NCBI GenBank assembly: GCA_951640165.1
Contig: OX621257.1
Coordinates: 17,371,201 to 17,435,200 of the forward strand
Length of the DNA: 64,000 nucleotides
Direction: 5' to 3'
Source: Pseudoips prasinana
Taxonomy: Eukaryota; Arthropoda; Insecta; Lepidoptera; Nolidae
Shown here: positions 30,603 to 40,756 of the stretch, piece by piece
How positions within the stretch are numbered: position 1 is the first letter of the stretch
Layout of the letters: the number at the start of each line of letters is the position of its first letter
Notes under the pieces: generated by a model
What the model was told of the DNA's origin: nothing
The model's input: the letters and a program-made list of their open reading frames with translations, nothing else
The model's database searches: none
Position numbers and translations under genes: made by a program

Positions 30603-31607
30603 AAAGTATTCCTTATTGAATGAAAAGAAAATTACCGTAATCGGGTGACAACAACGGAGAAATCTCGTAACCAATTATTACGCATACGGTAAAATTGAAA
30701 TCCCCATACTTTACCAATTCTGTTAGAATATTTAGGTTTTAGTTAGAGTTTCATTTAATAGGTATATTGTTGGTTAATAAAGTCTTACCATAATGACTGG
30801 GTGTGGGGCGACCGCTAATAAAAAGCTCCTAATTTGAACGAAGAACAAATAAAGAACGATTTGTGCTTTATAAAACTTAAGAAATTTGTATGAAGGTGTT
30901 CATACGTTCGAAAGATCGCGCGGGAAAGTTCAAAATAATTCCCGCGCGATTTTCAGGCGCTCACGCGTCACTGCGGCTCTACACGTCTTTTAACTTGCCT
31001 TAATAAAAAGTCTTATAGATAAATCACGATAACGTAATTTGATAATTAAATATCGTTGCTTAAATGGATGCGTTCCAAAATCTCAAGGATTTTCTATTGT
31101 ATATTTATACTGTCAAACAATAGCTTAAAGTTCAGGTCACGACCATGGCCCGAGTCGAAAATACTAACCTTTTAAGATATTGACGTGTTTTCACAGAAAA
31201 TATGGTGTAATTAGCGTAGGCGTTTAATGGCGTCATTGTTGAATATATTTTCATTGGTATAGACTTATATGTCGTTGATTGTCTTTTATTAATAGCTCTA
31301 ACGATATTTGTTAAATAAACAAACCATTTTAATGGAGACATTTAAATTATTTATGGGTCAATAATTACTGCCCCAATTAAAAAACATTTCGACACCTAAG
31401 AGATGTAAAACAAGATGTATGGACATAGTTTTATTGTAGACAAATCGGCAACGACTTTATCGCCTCAAATTTCTTCGACCACCTATCACATGTCGCATTC
31501 CAGCCGGCCCCGGCCGATATGGCTAGGTTACGAGTATCATTAAGGCATCTTAAGTACACTGTACAGTTGAGAAATATTATTTAGAACCTCATTGAGAGAA
31601 CCTATTA
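30603..31607. other. Non-coding stretch with a GC-rich 12-bp hairpin
   Basis: atcgcgcgggaa at 30915-30926 and its complement at 30939-30950, followed by gcgctcacgcgtcactgcgg. Otherwise unassigned. Confidence 0.45.
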
Positions 31608-31852
31608 AGGCGCTCTTTTCCAGTTGTAGCCATCGTTCCGTACGTGATCGGCGAGGGAAAGCACCTTGGCACGCGGTCAGTCCATAGATAGATGACCATT
31701 TTCTTGTTTGAATTCTGACCGACCGTGTATCAAGGGACACGGTAAGCTGACGGTCCCAGTTATTGTTATTAAACAACAGTCGGGAATCAATGTCAGAGGT
31801 CTATTGGGCGGCTTGAACAGCTTTGACATCAGGGTTGCCATACCTCTGACGT
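31608..31852 (+). mobile_element. SINE-K copy 3: 5S-like head, decayed
   Basis: Starts aggcgctcttttccag like the 48300 copy. 5S-like part tacgtgatcggcgagggaaa then tccatagatagatgacca; core 'gacacggtaagctgacggtc'; 3' body 'gggcggcttgaacagctttg' and 'acatcagggttgcca'. The C-box-like GATGACC has lost bases compared with copy 1. Overlapping ORFs on both strands (31540-31947) are incidental. Confidence 0.7.
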
Positions 31853-31981
31853 GGACTTCTCTTGGCGCTGATGGAGGAACCAGTGCCATATTATCTGCCG
31901 TTGCACATGATACCGCTATAGGAACCAAGAACTTATTCACAACTTAAAAAGATCTGCATATCCCAGTATCTACTATCTTTC

Positions 31982-32232
31982 ACGGGCGTGGTTGGTACGT
32001 CACGTCGCAGGTCGTGGGTTCGATTCGCACCCAGAACAGATATTTATGTGCATGAACATGATGTTTGGGCTGAGTCTGGGAGTAATTATCTATATAAGAG
32101 TATGTATTTACACAAGAAAAGACATTCATTCATTTATGTAATATATCAGTTATCTGGATTCCATAGTACCAGCTCTGCTTAGTTTGGGATCAGATTGCCG
32201 TGTGTCAATATTGTCCCGGGGTATTATTATTA
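31982..32232 (+). mobile_element. SINE-B copy, near full length
   Basis: Head with gtcgcaggtcgtgggttcga (B box), body 'gtttgggctgagtctgggag', 'attatctatataag', a short extra ATTCATTC stretch (32124-32137), tail 'ccagctctgcttagtttggg' and terminal TATTATTATTATT. Confidence 0.85.
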
Positions 32233-33558
32233 TTTGACAAATATCTATTCTCCTCTGTGAGGGTAAATGACAGAAACTTATATACGGGCCAGGGCCAAGC
32301 ATAGAAGGTTCAAAATTATATAGAAAATGCTGAGGAAATAGTTGAAGATGTAAGAATTTTACGTTAATGCGATATGTGATCAATACAGCCGCTTTTTGAA
32401 GTAGGTGTAATGTGTAGGGGAATGTTGCGATCATTGGACTAGCACTTTCATTGGACCACCAAGGTATTTCCAAGAAGGTTTATTATGTTATTTAGTTATC
32501 TTCGTTTATAGCAAAAAGTGTTAGCGCGAATATTGATTATCATAAATAAAGGTCTTACGAAATAAAAATAATAAATTACTTTCATTTTAACACTTATATT
32601 TTTTGAGATGAGATGTCATAAAGTGGTCCATTTATCGCAACCTTCCACTATATAGGCATGTGATTATTATTATTATCTACCATTGTTTAACCTATTATCA
32701 GCAACAGAACTAAGTATGTGCATGCAGGTTGTAAACAGAAGCGCACGCGCACCGTGTTTAATATCCAACTCAGGTGGACAAAAAGAAAAGTTTTTACTGC
32801 GGCTCGCATCGCAAGGTGTTACAGTCGTCACGAGCGGACGCAACAATCGTGGAAGACACAAGAAAATGCCGACGGCTCGTAGTTACGGATCACTTGTATC
32901 AAATACCGGCTTAATGGATGTTTTATTAGAAATTCTTCTTGTAACGAGATATTTTTTACGGTCGTCTATTTTGAACCTATATTTGTACGTCTGTGGAATC
33001 GTAGCATATGCGGTAGACGATAAACGAATGGAACTATATGCGGCTTTTATTTTAACATGGCGTTTATATTTAGCTTTGGAGATTTTCACTACTTCACCGG
33101 ACGATAGGGGCGAGCGTGGGCTTAAGCCGTTTAGCAAATAAAACTACAAAATAAGTACCTACCTACGCCAGAGGGTCACTCACAGGACACTCCATTTAGA
33201 CAGAATCTCGACTCTGAACGGTTAATGAGGGGGAGACATATGAGAAGGTCATTAGATTTAGGGACGATTTTTGCAATTGTCGCTCTACGCTAATACCTAC
33301 ATGAAGAATTTCGATTTAGTATTAGAGAGGGCATGGTGTGAATTGTTAGATTATATACAAGCTTCACCTAATTTATCTGTGAAAATCTGACTAACAACTC
33401 AATTTTCTTTTCCAAGTTGAGTTGTTAGTGGTATTTTTTTGTAAGATAAGCTAAGCTTATATATATAAAGCTAAGTTGAGCTTAAAATATGTAGAGAGAG
33501 AGGTATTTTCCCTGTAACTCAATTGGGGATGTAGGCAGGTACCTCCAACTACACTCCT
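32233..33558. other. Unassigned stretch with the window's longest plain ORF
   Basis: A 152-codon plus-strand frame (32683-33141) and two long minus-strand frames overlap here, at moderate GC. No domain, signal peptide or repeat copy is recognised. One hydrophobic run (GLMDVLLEILLVTRYF) is visible. It may be a decayed element or chance. I do not call a gene. A 12-bp hairpin (ctaacaactcaa) lies at 33391-33428. Confidence 0.4.
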
Positions 33559-33641
33559 GTAAGCAGAGCTTGTACCATGGAAAACAGATAAATCATATAT
33601 TGCATATACTTAGTTTCTTTTGTAAATACATACTTATATAG
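33559..33641 (-). mobile_element. SINE-B fragment, minus strand
   Basis: gtaagcagagcttgtaccat, aaaacagataaatc and tttgtaaatacatacttata match the SINE-B 3' half. Confidence 0.65.
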
Positions 33642-33980
33642 AACAATCTAGAATAATTTAGCTTCCAATTGAAAATTAGCTTTGAAATTGATACATATAA
33701 TAAGGAGTTACAAGTACAAAGATAGCTGCCAAACTAATAACACCTTTATTTATCGGGCATTAAAAATCAAAGTCACTACTCACTACTCGTTTATCTCAAC
33801 TTGAAATCAAAACCTCACCTACATTTTGTAATTACTTTGTGTGAAGCAATTAGCCGTTATCGATTCAACAAATTAATTTCATAAACGACACTTACAATTC
33901 AAATAACTAGAGTTAATATCTCGAACAGCACGACTTATTAATAAAAATAATTCCTATTCTTTTAATACTATAATTATGAA

Positions 33981-34115
33981 CAGACGCCAGCACATCCAGC
34001 TACACCAATCTGTCAAATTTCTTTTATAGATTTTCAACTTTATCACGTAAGCCTAAGGTTCACTTTAAATTGGGGAAGTTTGACAGATTGGGACAGCTCG
34101 ATGTGCTCGCGTCTG
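33981..34115. mobile_element. MITE-I copy 7, inside array R
   Basis: 135 bp. Arms cagacgccagcacatccagc and 'gatgtgctcgcgtctg', right TA at 34116-34117; the left flank is ga rather than ta, probably a later mutation. Internal orientation as in copies 2 and 3. Confidence 0.8.
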
Positions 34116-34743
34116 TACATAGCAATAACTCACTGACGATTGGCTGGACGTTTCATGATATATGAACGCTTATTGTTCAAATATATAAGAATATCTGAGA
34201 ATGTTCCGCGGAGAACTGAAAAACGTAGCGGGCATTTTAGTCTAATATTTTGTGGATTTAACATAATCGTATTTCCTTATTTAAACTTACAAGAAGTATT
34301 GATTGTCAACAATTTGAACGGTACACGGAAAAGGATCTACAATTACACAGAAGTAAACTAAAAACAGCTCTCTTTTTTCATCGGGGCTTATGAATCAAAG
34401 TCATAGTGCTTACTACTCTATTATCTTATATCGAAAAAATACTCAATATATACATCACTTTAGGTTTTATAAATATTTTGTGGGAAGCGATTAGTCGTTA
34501 TCGATTTTACAAATTATTGTCTTAAATGACCTGAGTTTTAATATCACACGGACAAATATGTTCGGACAAACATTAACGAGCCTAATTTATTAATAAATAT
34601 TATTATGTTTTGTTTAATTTATTGTTACTCATTTTGCACAACGATGTACCTACACAGCTACACTCAACGCATAAGGAATTTTTCTACCTATGTTCACTAA
34701 CCTTGAGGTGTTTCATGGTACTATGAAAACATTGAATACAAAT

Positions 34744-34988
34744 TGACTGGCCTTCTGGTCTTGTGATTAGAAACCCTGACTGCTGAGCCAGAGGTTGTGG
34801 GTTCGAACCCCACCCATAACAAATATTTGTGTGATAAGCACGATTCCGTGTCTGGGGTAATATATGTATTTTATGTTTGTATTTCTAAATATGTATGTGT
34901 TTCAGTTGTCCGGTTGCCATGGAACAAACTCTGCTTAGTTTGGGATCTGATGGCGGTGTGTTACTTGTCTCTAGATATTTATTAAACA
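34744..34988 (+). mobile_element. SINE-C copy, full length, inside array R
   Basis: Head 'actggccttctggtcttgtg', 'gctgagccagaggttgtggg', B-box gggttcgaacccc. Body 'aatatttgtgtgataagcac'. Tail 'aactctgcttagtttgggat' shared with SINE-B, ending 'tctctagatatttatt'. Confidence 0.85.
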
Positions 34989-35260
34989 AAAAATTATAAA
35001 ATCTATAGGTACATCATTAAATTCCATAGAATACCAATATACAGATACATAATAAATCCAGCCAATACTTTCCTAATTATATGCTTTCATACGACCATTA
35101 GGGCGGTAAGATCGCAATGTAATTCAAATAACCAGCAAGTTAATATCCCAAACAGAAAGACTTGTAAATAAAATTAACTCCCTTTCTTTTAAATAATTAT
35201 CCACGATCAGATAGTCGGCTTTTATATGGCATAAGAACACTTATAGTCAACAATTAAAAG

Positions 35261-35480
35261 CAGAAAGAATAATGGACATGGGGATAATTTTACACCATTC
35301 CGCCTCAGAACAAAGACAGTGTTCCTTTATTTTTACTTCCTATTGTTCACCACTGAATGCTTACGTCCTAACAAAGGAAAACCACACACAATAATTTATA
35401 ATACTTACTTAGTTTCTACTACATATATAATAATATCATTATAGTGGGGGCTGGCCCCCTCAAAACACTTTCTTTGCACA
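35261..35480. other. AT-rich non-coding stretch
   Basis: Nothing recognised except the short GC hairpin gggggctggccccc at 35447-35460. Confidence 0.4.
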
Positions 35481-35650
35481 ACCACGTCAGCCACTAAAAA
35501 TACGGTGCTACTGGTAAGCGTTTACCGTCGCAAATAAACACCACAGTGTTTATTTGCGACATATAAGGCATCACTTACGCCTTCTTCACCCAATCCAGAT
35601 GAGCTCTGGTGACCTTATTCACATTCAGGTACTTGTCGAAACAGCTATGC
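35481..35650 (+). repeat. rep-L copy, decayed, with a 15-bp perfect hairpin
   Basis: 'gtgctactggtaagcgtttaccg', then 'cagatgagctctggtgacct' match the order of rep-L at 13360 (gatggtaagtgatcatcgcc … gatgagctctggcgacct). Inside, gtcgcaaataaacac (35527-35541) and its complement (35546-35560) form a hairpin with a 4-base loop. Confidence 0.5.
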
Positions 35651-35721
35651 TTTCCCTTAAAAGATGCTCTTAGAAGAAGGCCTATCTCACGGCAGTTGTC
35701 AGTCTTAAAGGTGGTGGTGTA

Positions 35722-35835
35722 ACTATCACGTGCCTCGGAAACCACTTAAAGTCGTCGGTGCTGTACCTGAACTCATCAGTCAGCTAGCTGTCCCATCATA
35801 TCATGAGAAGGATAGAATAGAAAGAGCCTATATAG
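35722..35835 (+). mobile_element. SINE-E core and 3' fragment
   Basis: cacgtgcctcggaaaccact, taaagtcgtcggtgctgtac, 'ctgaactcatc', 'gtcccatcatatcatgagaa' and 'ggatagaatagaaagagc' match SINE-E at 36665-36770. The tRNA head is missing. Confidence 0.7.
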
Positions 35836-36019
35836 CCTATGGTCGAAATTTGACCAGAAGCACATTATTACCGTACCGGCTTCTGCAAGGTACGTAGGAA
35901 GAGTCCTTATGTTCACTAACTCTACAAGTTATAGAAGACAAGACCAACGGAACTAAATCGAATCAATTTGCTAATACAAAGGCTTCCATTACAAACGGGA
36001 GCAAACGCGCCCTTAAGGT

Positions 36020-36250
36020 GAAGTGACAGTTATGACAGGGCCTGGGCGTGTCCGCGACTGCGCCCTCTCTTCATTTGTCGAGCCATTTGCTCACCGGAAT
36101 GCGGTGTCATCAGCGGCGAACGGAGCGTGAAATGGAAAACGCCCCTCTAGTGACAACCCTCCCCTACCCCCTCTATTGCCCTTAACGTGCGCTAACGAAA
36201 TTTCACTTTGTCGAGTGAATTTTGTCCGCTTAAATCCGTCGGTTGATCCG
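36020..36250. other. GC-rich patch of unknown role
   Basis: cctgggcgtgtccgcgactg, ggaatgcggtgtcatcagcg, 'ctcccctaccccctc' and gtcggttgatccgctgagct give a composition unlike the flanks. No ORF, no recognised repeat. Possibly a regulatory element or an old element remnant. Confidence 0.3.
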
Positions 36251-36501
36251 CTGAGCTTGATATGTTCAAATAGGCGAGCCGATGTTTACTGTTGATTACT
36301 TTAAGTTTTAGTTGGGAATAAAACGGGTTTTAGTTCGTTCTACTATTTTGCAATGGCGAAACATTAATAGAACAGGACTTAAGTTTTATAATTTAGTTAC
36401 ATATTTGTTTTTACACAAGTGTTAGTTCAAAATTAGAAAGGTACTTATTGGTTGAGGCAGTTGCCTCAATACTTCTTCGAAGCCTACGTATTTCGATTTG
36501 A

Positions 36502-36834
36502 CTGCCTCGTTGGTCTAGCGGTAGCGTGTTCACCCGCAGAAAACGAGGTCCTGGGTTCAAATCCCGGGTCGGGCCAAAAAGTGGTTTTTGGGACTTTTCT
36601 GTAAAAAGAAAAAATTCTCAGCATCAGCCCGAAGTCTGGGAGTTGGCGGTATTATACCCCCGTGCCTCGGAGAGCACGTAAAGCCGTCGGTCCTGTACCT
36701 GACCTCTTTCCGGTCGTGTCGCATAGGCGTCCCATCGGATCATGAGAGTGATGGAATAGAAAGTGCTCCTGTGTTTGCGCACACACTTGAGCACTATAAT
36801 ATGTCCCGCGCAGATTCGGCTAGGAGGACATTAT
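36502..36834 (+). mobile_element. SINE-E, full length with a perfect 13-bp target duplication
   Basis: tatttcgatttga occurs at 36489-36501 and 36835-36847, exactly flanking the element. Structure: tRNA-like head (ctgcctcgttggtctagcgg A box; gggttcaaatccc B box), A-rich link, core 'gcctcggagagcacgtaaag' plus 'ccgtcggtcctg', then 'ctttccggtcgtgtcg', 'atcatgagagtgatggaata' and an end at 'taggaggacattat'. A target duplication of this size means LINE-driven retrotransposition. A frame crossing it (36588-36857) is not a gene. Confidence 0.92.
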
Positions 36835-36970
36835 TATTTCGATTTGATATTATGTAACACATATATCTGTAACATAAATGTTAACGTAGGTAGGTACGTA
36901 CGTATCGTAAAATAGTTGACGTAACTTAATAATTCTTCCCATTCAATATTTTTCTGTTTTCATAAATTTA

Positions 36971-37202
36971 ATAATAATAATATCCTGGGACATTATTAAC
37001 ACACGGCCATCTGATCCTGAAACTAAGCAAATTTTGTACTATGGAAACCGAATAACTGATATACTAGCTTTCTATTGTTAATACATACTTATATAGATAA
37101 TTACACCCAGACTCAGGACAAACAGACAAGTTCATGCACACAAATATGCTCCTGGGTGGGAATCAAGCATTTGCCAACCACGCCAACAGGCCCGTTATAT
37201 AA
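36971..37202 (-). mobile_element. SINE-B copy, minus strand, head decayed
   Basis: taataataatatcctgggac, acacggccatctgatcctga, 'ttatatagataattacaccc', 'cctgggtgggaatc', ending at the decayed head 'ccaacaggcccgttatat'. Confidence 0.85.
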
Positions 37203-37254
37203 TTTCATGGGTAGGTCGTGTTCCTTAAGTTTCTCCCACTATTTATGTTACACC

Positions 37255-37345
37255 TTGTATTTGGGTCACACAAACAGTTGCCCTTATGTGAGCACCGGGA
37301 CCGCGGGACCGCGGTAATGCTGCTTGCATTACCGCGGTCCCGCGG
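37255..37345 (-). repeat. SINE-D fragment ending in a 20-bp perfect GC-rich hairpin
   Basis: 'tttgggtcacacaaacagtt' is minus-strand SINE-D. It runs into ccgcgggaccgcggtaatgc (37301-37320), a 5-base loop, and the exact complement (37326-37345). The stem is 70% GC in an AT-rich region. The left arm itself contains a repeated gggaccgcg. Confidence 0.8.
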
Positions 37346-37719
37346 CTACCCTCACGCGCTAAGAGAAGCCAGGCAGGTTAAAGAAGAAAAGCAAGCAAAA
37401 AAACAACCAAATAATTATATTAGTTAACGATATAGACAAGAATTTATTTTTTTCTCTATGCAATTTGCTTACTTTTGCAGGTTGGATGAGATCCCTTGCC
37501 TTATCAAAAAATTTAAAAAAAGAAGGTCCCCCCAATATGCGTCATCCAATTATAAATATTGGTCTCCAATAAGGAGTAGCGATATGAGCATACGGCGCTT
37601 CTGAAAAATTCTTTTTTTTTCATTCGTCTTCCCATTTTCTCGTATTTCTGATGCGCTGTAATGCCTCAACAGCATACGCAGTATCATAAGTACACTGTTA
37701 TCGTCGAGGCGAAATTTAA
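37346..37719. other. Non-coding stretch
   Basis: Nothing recognised. Confidence 0.4.
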
Positions 37720-37721
37720 CA

Positions 37722-37855
37722 ATACAATACAAAACTCTTTATTGTACACCAGAATAAGTATTAATTACAAAAATATTATAATTATGTACAAAGGGCGGTC
37801 TTATATATCGCTAGTTGCAAATCGCAATTCCTTCCCGACAGCCTTGGGATAGACA
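37722..37855 (-). mobile_element. LINE 3' UTR fragment, minus strand
   Basis: Complement reads aaggaattgcgatttgcaac, agcgatataagaccgccctt, 'gtacataattataa' and gtgtacaataaagagttttg, the same order as the copy at 8405 (agtgataaggccgcc … caataaagtgt). Confidence 0.6.
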
Positions 37856-37875
37856 AAACTAGTGAGAAATGAAAA

Positions 37876-38127
37876 ATAATAATATCTAGGGACAATGTCA
37901 CACAGATCATCCTAGCCTCAAGCTAAGCAAAGCTTTTACTATGGATACCAGGCAACAATATACATACTTATATAGATAGATAAATACTTAAATACATAGA
38001 AAACATCCATGACTCCGAAACAAATATTCGTTGCTCATCACACAAATATTTGCACTTACCGCGATTCGAACCCAGGACCACCAGCTCCGTAGGCAGGAGC
38101 ACTACCAACTAGGCTACGATGACCGTC
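37876..38127 (-). mobile_element. SINE-A copy, minus strand
   Basis: Starts at the AATAATAAT tail, 'gggacaatgtcacacagatc', 'gcaaagcttttactatggat', 'cacaaatatttgcacttacc', head 'gcgattcgaacccaggacca', ending 'ccaactaggctacgatgacc'. Confidence 0.9.
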
Positions 38128-38204
38128 AATACAAACAATCATTATCTGATCTCTGATCTGATGATGATTGTTATTGTTTTCTTCCCCCAAAGCTTTCTAT
38201 AACC

Positions 38205-38300
38205 TTACCATTTGGAGAGGTTTGCCGTAGTCACCGCACTTGGCATGCGAATTTTCGACCGCAGTTAGGTGGTAGCTAGTACACAGGTACACCGACGGTG
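38205..38300 (-). repeat. rep-G-like fragment, minus strand
   Basis: 'ggagaggtttgccgtagtca', 'cgcacttggcatgcgaattt', 'gaccgcagttaggtggtagc' and 'tagtacacagg' are the complement of the 4000-4090 segment. This shows that segment is a real dispersed repeat. Confidence 0.55.
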
Positions 38301-38749
38301 TAAGTATAACAATAAGTTATATCTAAAAGGCCTCCCTTTCTTGTCGGGGGTTAAAAATTACAGCACCCCACATCCAAACCACTAACGTTTCCCCACTAAA
38401 AGACGGCAAAAATAAAAGGCAAACTAATTTACACCAATTCTCTTCAGGGTGTTAGCAAGTAATTGTTACAAATCGCGGACGTGGGTCCCTCTCGAGTTGG
38501 ATCCCGTGAATTCCCGTGTTATCCGCTCAAATTGTCACCCTAATCCCCGGGTTCGTGTTTGTTTGCTAAAGGGATCCGACTGCGTTACGTTACGTGACTT
38601 ACATGCAAACATTTGCCGACTTTATCGGTATTTGATTACAGTTGACTTTTTAACTTACTTATTGAATTTTGGTACTTCGGCTATCCGTCTATACTATTAA
38701 CTTAGAACCGACAGAATAATCGATAGATATCAATTATATTTTATTAACT
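38301..38749. other. Non-coding stretch, patch of mixed composition
   Basis: 38450-38600 (gcggacgtgggtccctctcg, 'ctaatccccgggttcgtg', cgttacgttacgtgac) is less AT-rich than its surroundings. No gene supported. Confidence 0.35.
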
Positions 38750-39191
38750 AAAATAGCACAGAGTCGTATAGACTCTCCTCATCTTCTTAATGAAATTCAT
38801 ATTAAAGTTCCAACCAGATCCGTTAGACATCCTATTACTTTGCAAACTTATTTCAGTTCTACAAATTATAGACAAAATTCTTTTTTCAGTAGATCTGCTA
38901 ATTAACGATGCTGCTGGACGATTTTCCGGATTTTGATCTATTTAACACTACTTCTCAAAAACTTAAATCTATTATTTGCAAGATCTGGTTTGGTGCTAAT
39001 TCTAAATTCTAAACTAACATATTTTCTCTTAACGATCTTCTCTCTTTCTTTTATGAATTTTGTAATTTTATAATTTTATGCATACCAAGTTATATAGGCT
39101 TTAATATGTGGAAAATATTAAATAGTCCTAAGTTATCCTTATTTTGGACTACCTTAGATAATTGAGACTGTAAATTTCCCAAAAAAAAAAT
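38750..39191 (+). pseudogene. LINE 3' end: last codons, 3' UTR and poly-A tail
   Basis: The frame from about 38795 reads LNEIHIKVPTRSVRHPIT then FSSTNYRQNSFFSRSAN before a stop. The pattern 'VP.R..R…..TNY..NS' is the C-terminal signature of Jockey/CR1-type endonuclease–reverse transcriptases. A frameshift follows; the rest reads as 3' UTR (cttattttggactaccttag) and ends in a run of A (39180-39190). 5'-truncated dead copy. It abuts rep-P. Confidence 0.65.
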
Positions 39192-39300
39192 GAAGCCGTG
39201 TGGTTACCGGCCTAGAAAGAATAGCAGGGCTAGCCTATTACATCTCTAGGTGGCGACTAAGGGATACAGCAGCTAGTCATAACTATGCGTGTTACCTTGA
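39192..39300 (+). repeat. rep-P copy 2
   Basis: ccgtgtggttaccggcctag, 'aaagaatagcagggctagcc', 'ggtggcgactaagggatac' match the 3938 copy and the general lepidopteran 'ggcgactaagggata' repeat. Confidence 0.6.
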
Positions 39301-39302
39301 AA

Positions 39303-39424
39303 AAGTTGTTCTGAGTCTGGGATGTACTTTGTGTCCGTCAATTATACCTAATAATATGTTTGTAAAGTACCCCGCGACACAAAGATTAATTTCCCTATTG
39401 CGGGCATTATCATTATAAAAAAAA
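39303..39424 (+). mobile_element. SINE-D 3' half
   Basis: 'agttgttctgagtctgggat', 'gtactttgtgtccgtcaatt', 'aatatgtttgtaaagtaccc', 'gacacaaagattaatttccc' follow SINE-D at 15597-15690. The head was replaced by rep-P at the junction. Confidence 0.75.
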
Positions 39425-40410
39425 ATACTGTACGAATACGTAATTAAATTAAGTCAAACAATTGAAATAAGATAAATGTGAGTGAATGAAGGAGATTTAG
39501 TACTTTTGCGCATTTTAATACTTCTTTGGAAAACAAGCATAGGATGGATCCTGGAGGTGGACCTTATGATACCTACATACCATTAGGTGGTTACGTAACC
39601 TACATAAGCTTATGACGCTTGCACACTCATATCATTCACGCGTTGTCAAACCTCTTGCAAAGTTATTTACATCCATCACCACAACAATAGCCTCTAAGCT
39701 GCGAGCATGCCAACGCAAGGCAGTGTTTTGGTCTTTAAAAATAAATAAAATTCTCTAACCATTTTGCTACAAAATCGTTACACTAAATTAGCAAACTAAG
39801 TGTTAAAGTTAATGCTTAATAGCTTCAAATCAATCATTTATTCCGAGTAACAAACGAAATCGATGAAAATTACAAAGCCGACCCATTTTCGATCAAGCTG
39901 CCAGAGACAATCGGCTAACAATTTGTCAATGTAGCGTTGACACGAATCGATTGGGTCGAACGAGCCTGTTACTAGACTTACTTGATAAATAACTTTTACA
40001 AATTGACATACGTTTACTTACTAGCTTTTGTCTATTTTAGTTAAGTTGGGCTAGTAGGAAATGGTGATTCGGAAGTTGCTTACTTGATACCAATAATTCT
40101 ATCAACCTTATCAACGGCGACAATTAATTTTAATTAGTCAGTTAATTATAAAAAAATATACCAGCTACGCTCTGTTATGGTTTAACAATTTCTTATAGTT
40201 TAATCTGTGTCCCAAATTTGAAAGAAATCCATGCAGATATTGAGCGTTTGACGGCTTCACCTAAAATACTGGCTAAAATCCTAATTTCAATATTCTAATA
40301 AAAATAAAGTCTTAGCTTTCGTCACCATTTTGTTTTTGGTAAGGCAAGTGTAAAATAAAATAACAATAATTTTCCTTGGGCATGCAATGGACTGATAAAC
40401 GCAATATTAT
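39425..40410. other. Repeat-poor non-coding stretch
   Basis: 39840-40000 has mixed composition (gaaatcgatgaaaattac, agacaatcggctaacaattt, gaatcgattgggtcgaac). 40150-40270 may be a rep-H relative (gaaatccatgcagatattga). No gene. Confidence 0.4.
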
Positions 40411-40492
40411 TCACAACTCTACCTTCTCTATGAAAAATCCAACAGATTTCCACGTAAGCGGGATCCCGCCGAGACTCGCAATAAATCGAGGG
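40411..40492. repeat. 80-bp segment duplicated at 41183
   Basis: 'attattcacaactctacctt', ctctatgaaaaatccaacag, atttccacgtaagcgggatc and ccgccgagactcgcaataaa recur almost unchanged at 41183-41262 in the same direction. There the copy runs straight into RTE-like LINE sequence. Confidence 0.8.
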
Positions 40493-40712
40493 AAGGAATA
40501 AATCTAATTCGGCGTCGACGTTTAAATTGTCGCTACAATTGTCCCCCGTGTTACCGGGGACGCGGGATTTGTGGCTGGCAACACACACCATTTGTTTTAC
40601 TAATTTACGGCATTATTTGGTTGCTGTCGTGTTTTTGGTGAATTGTTTGTCTTTGCGCAAATTAAATTTCATTAATTAAAGCGTGATTGCCGATTTGTCC
40701 TGGGTTGATATC
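40493..40712. other. Mixed-composition stretch, nothing identified
   Basis: gtcccccgtgttaccgggga and neighbours (40540-40570) are GC-rich. No repeat recognised. Confidence 0.35.
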
Positions 40713-40756
40713 TCTGGCCTCTGGCTTAGCACTCAGGGTCACTAATTGACCTCCAG
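40713..40756 (-). mobile_element. SINE-C head fragment, minus strand
   Basis: 'tctggcctctggcttagcac' followed by tcagggtcactaattgacc matches the complement of the SINE-C head (compare 43055-43090). Fragment only. Confidence 0.45.

Larger units (their letters stand above)
33720..35260. repeat. Array R: about three diverged tandem units of roughly 600 bp
   Basis: gcaattagccgttatcgatt (33846) recurs as gcgattagtcgttatcgatt (34488), 642 bp on. 'aattcaaataactagagtta' (33896) recurs as 'aattcaaataaccagcaagt' (35118), with an intermediate form near 34528. 'aatcaaagtcactactcact' (33767) recurs near 34393. A MITE-I (33981) and a SINE-C (34744) have since inserted. No coding capacity. Confidence 0.6.

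Noticed and set aside
36500..36575. Functional tRNA gene (A and B boxes present)
   Set aside because: It is the head of SINE-E. The acceptor and anticodon stems do not fold into a proper tRNA, and the SINE body and target duplication follow.
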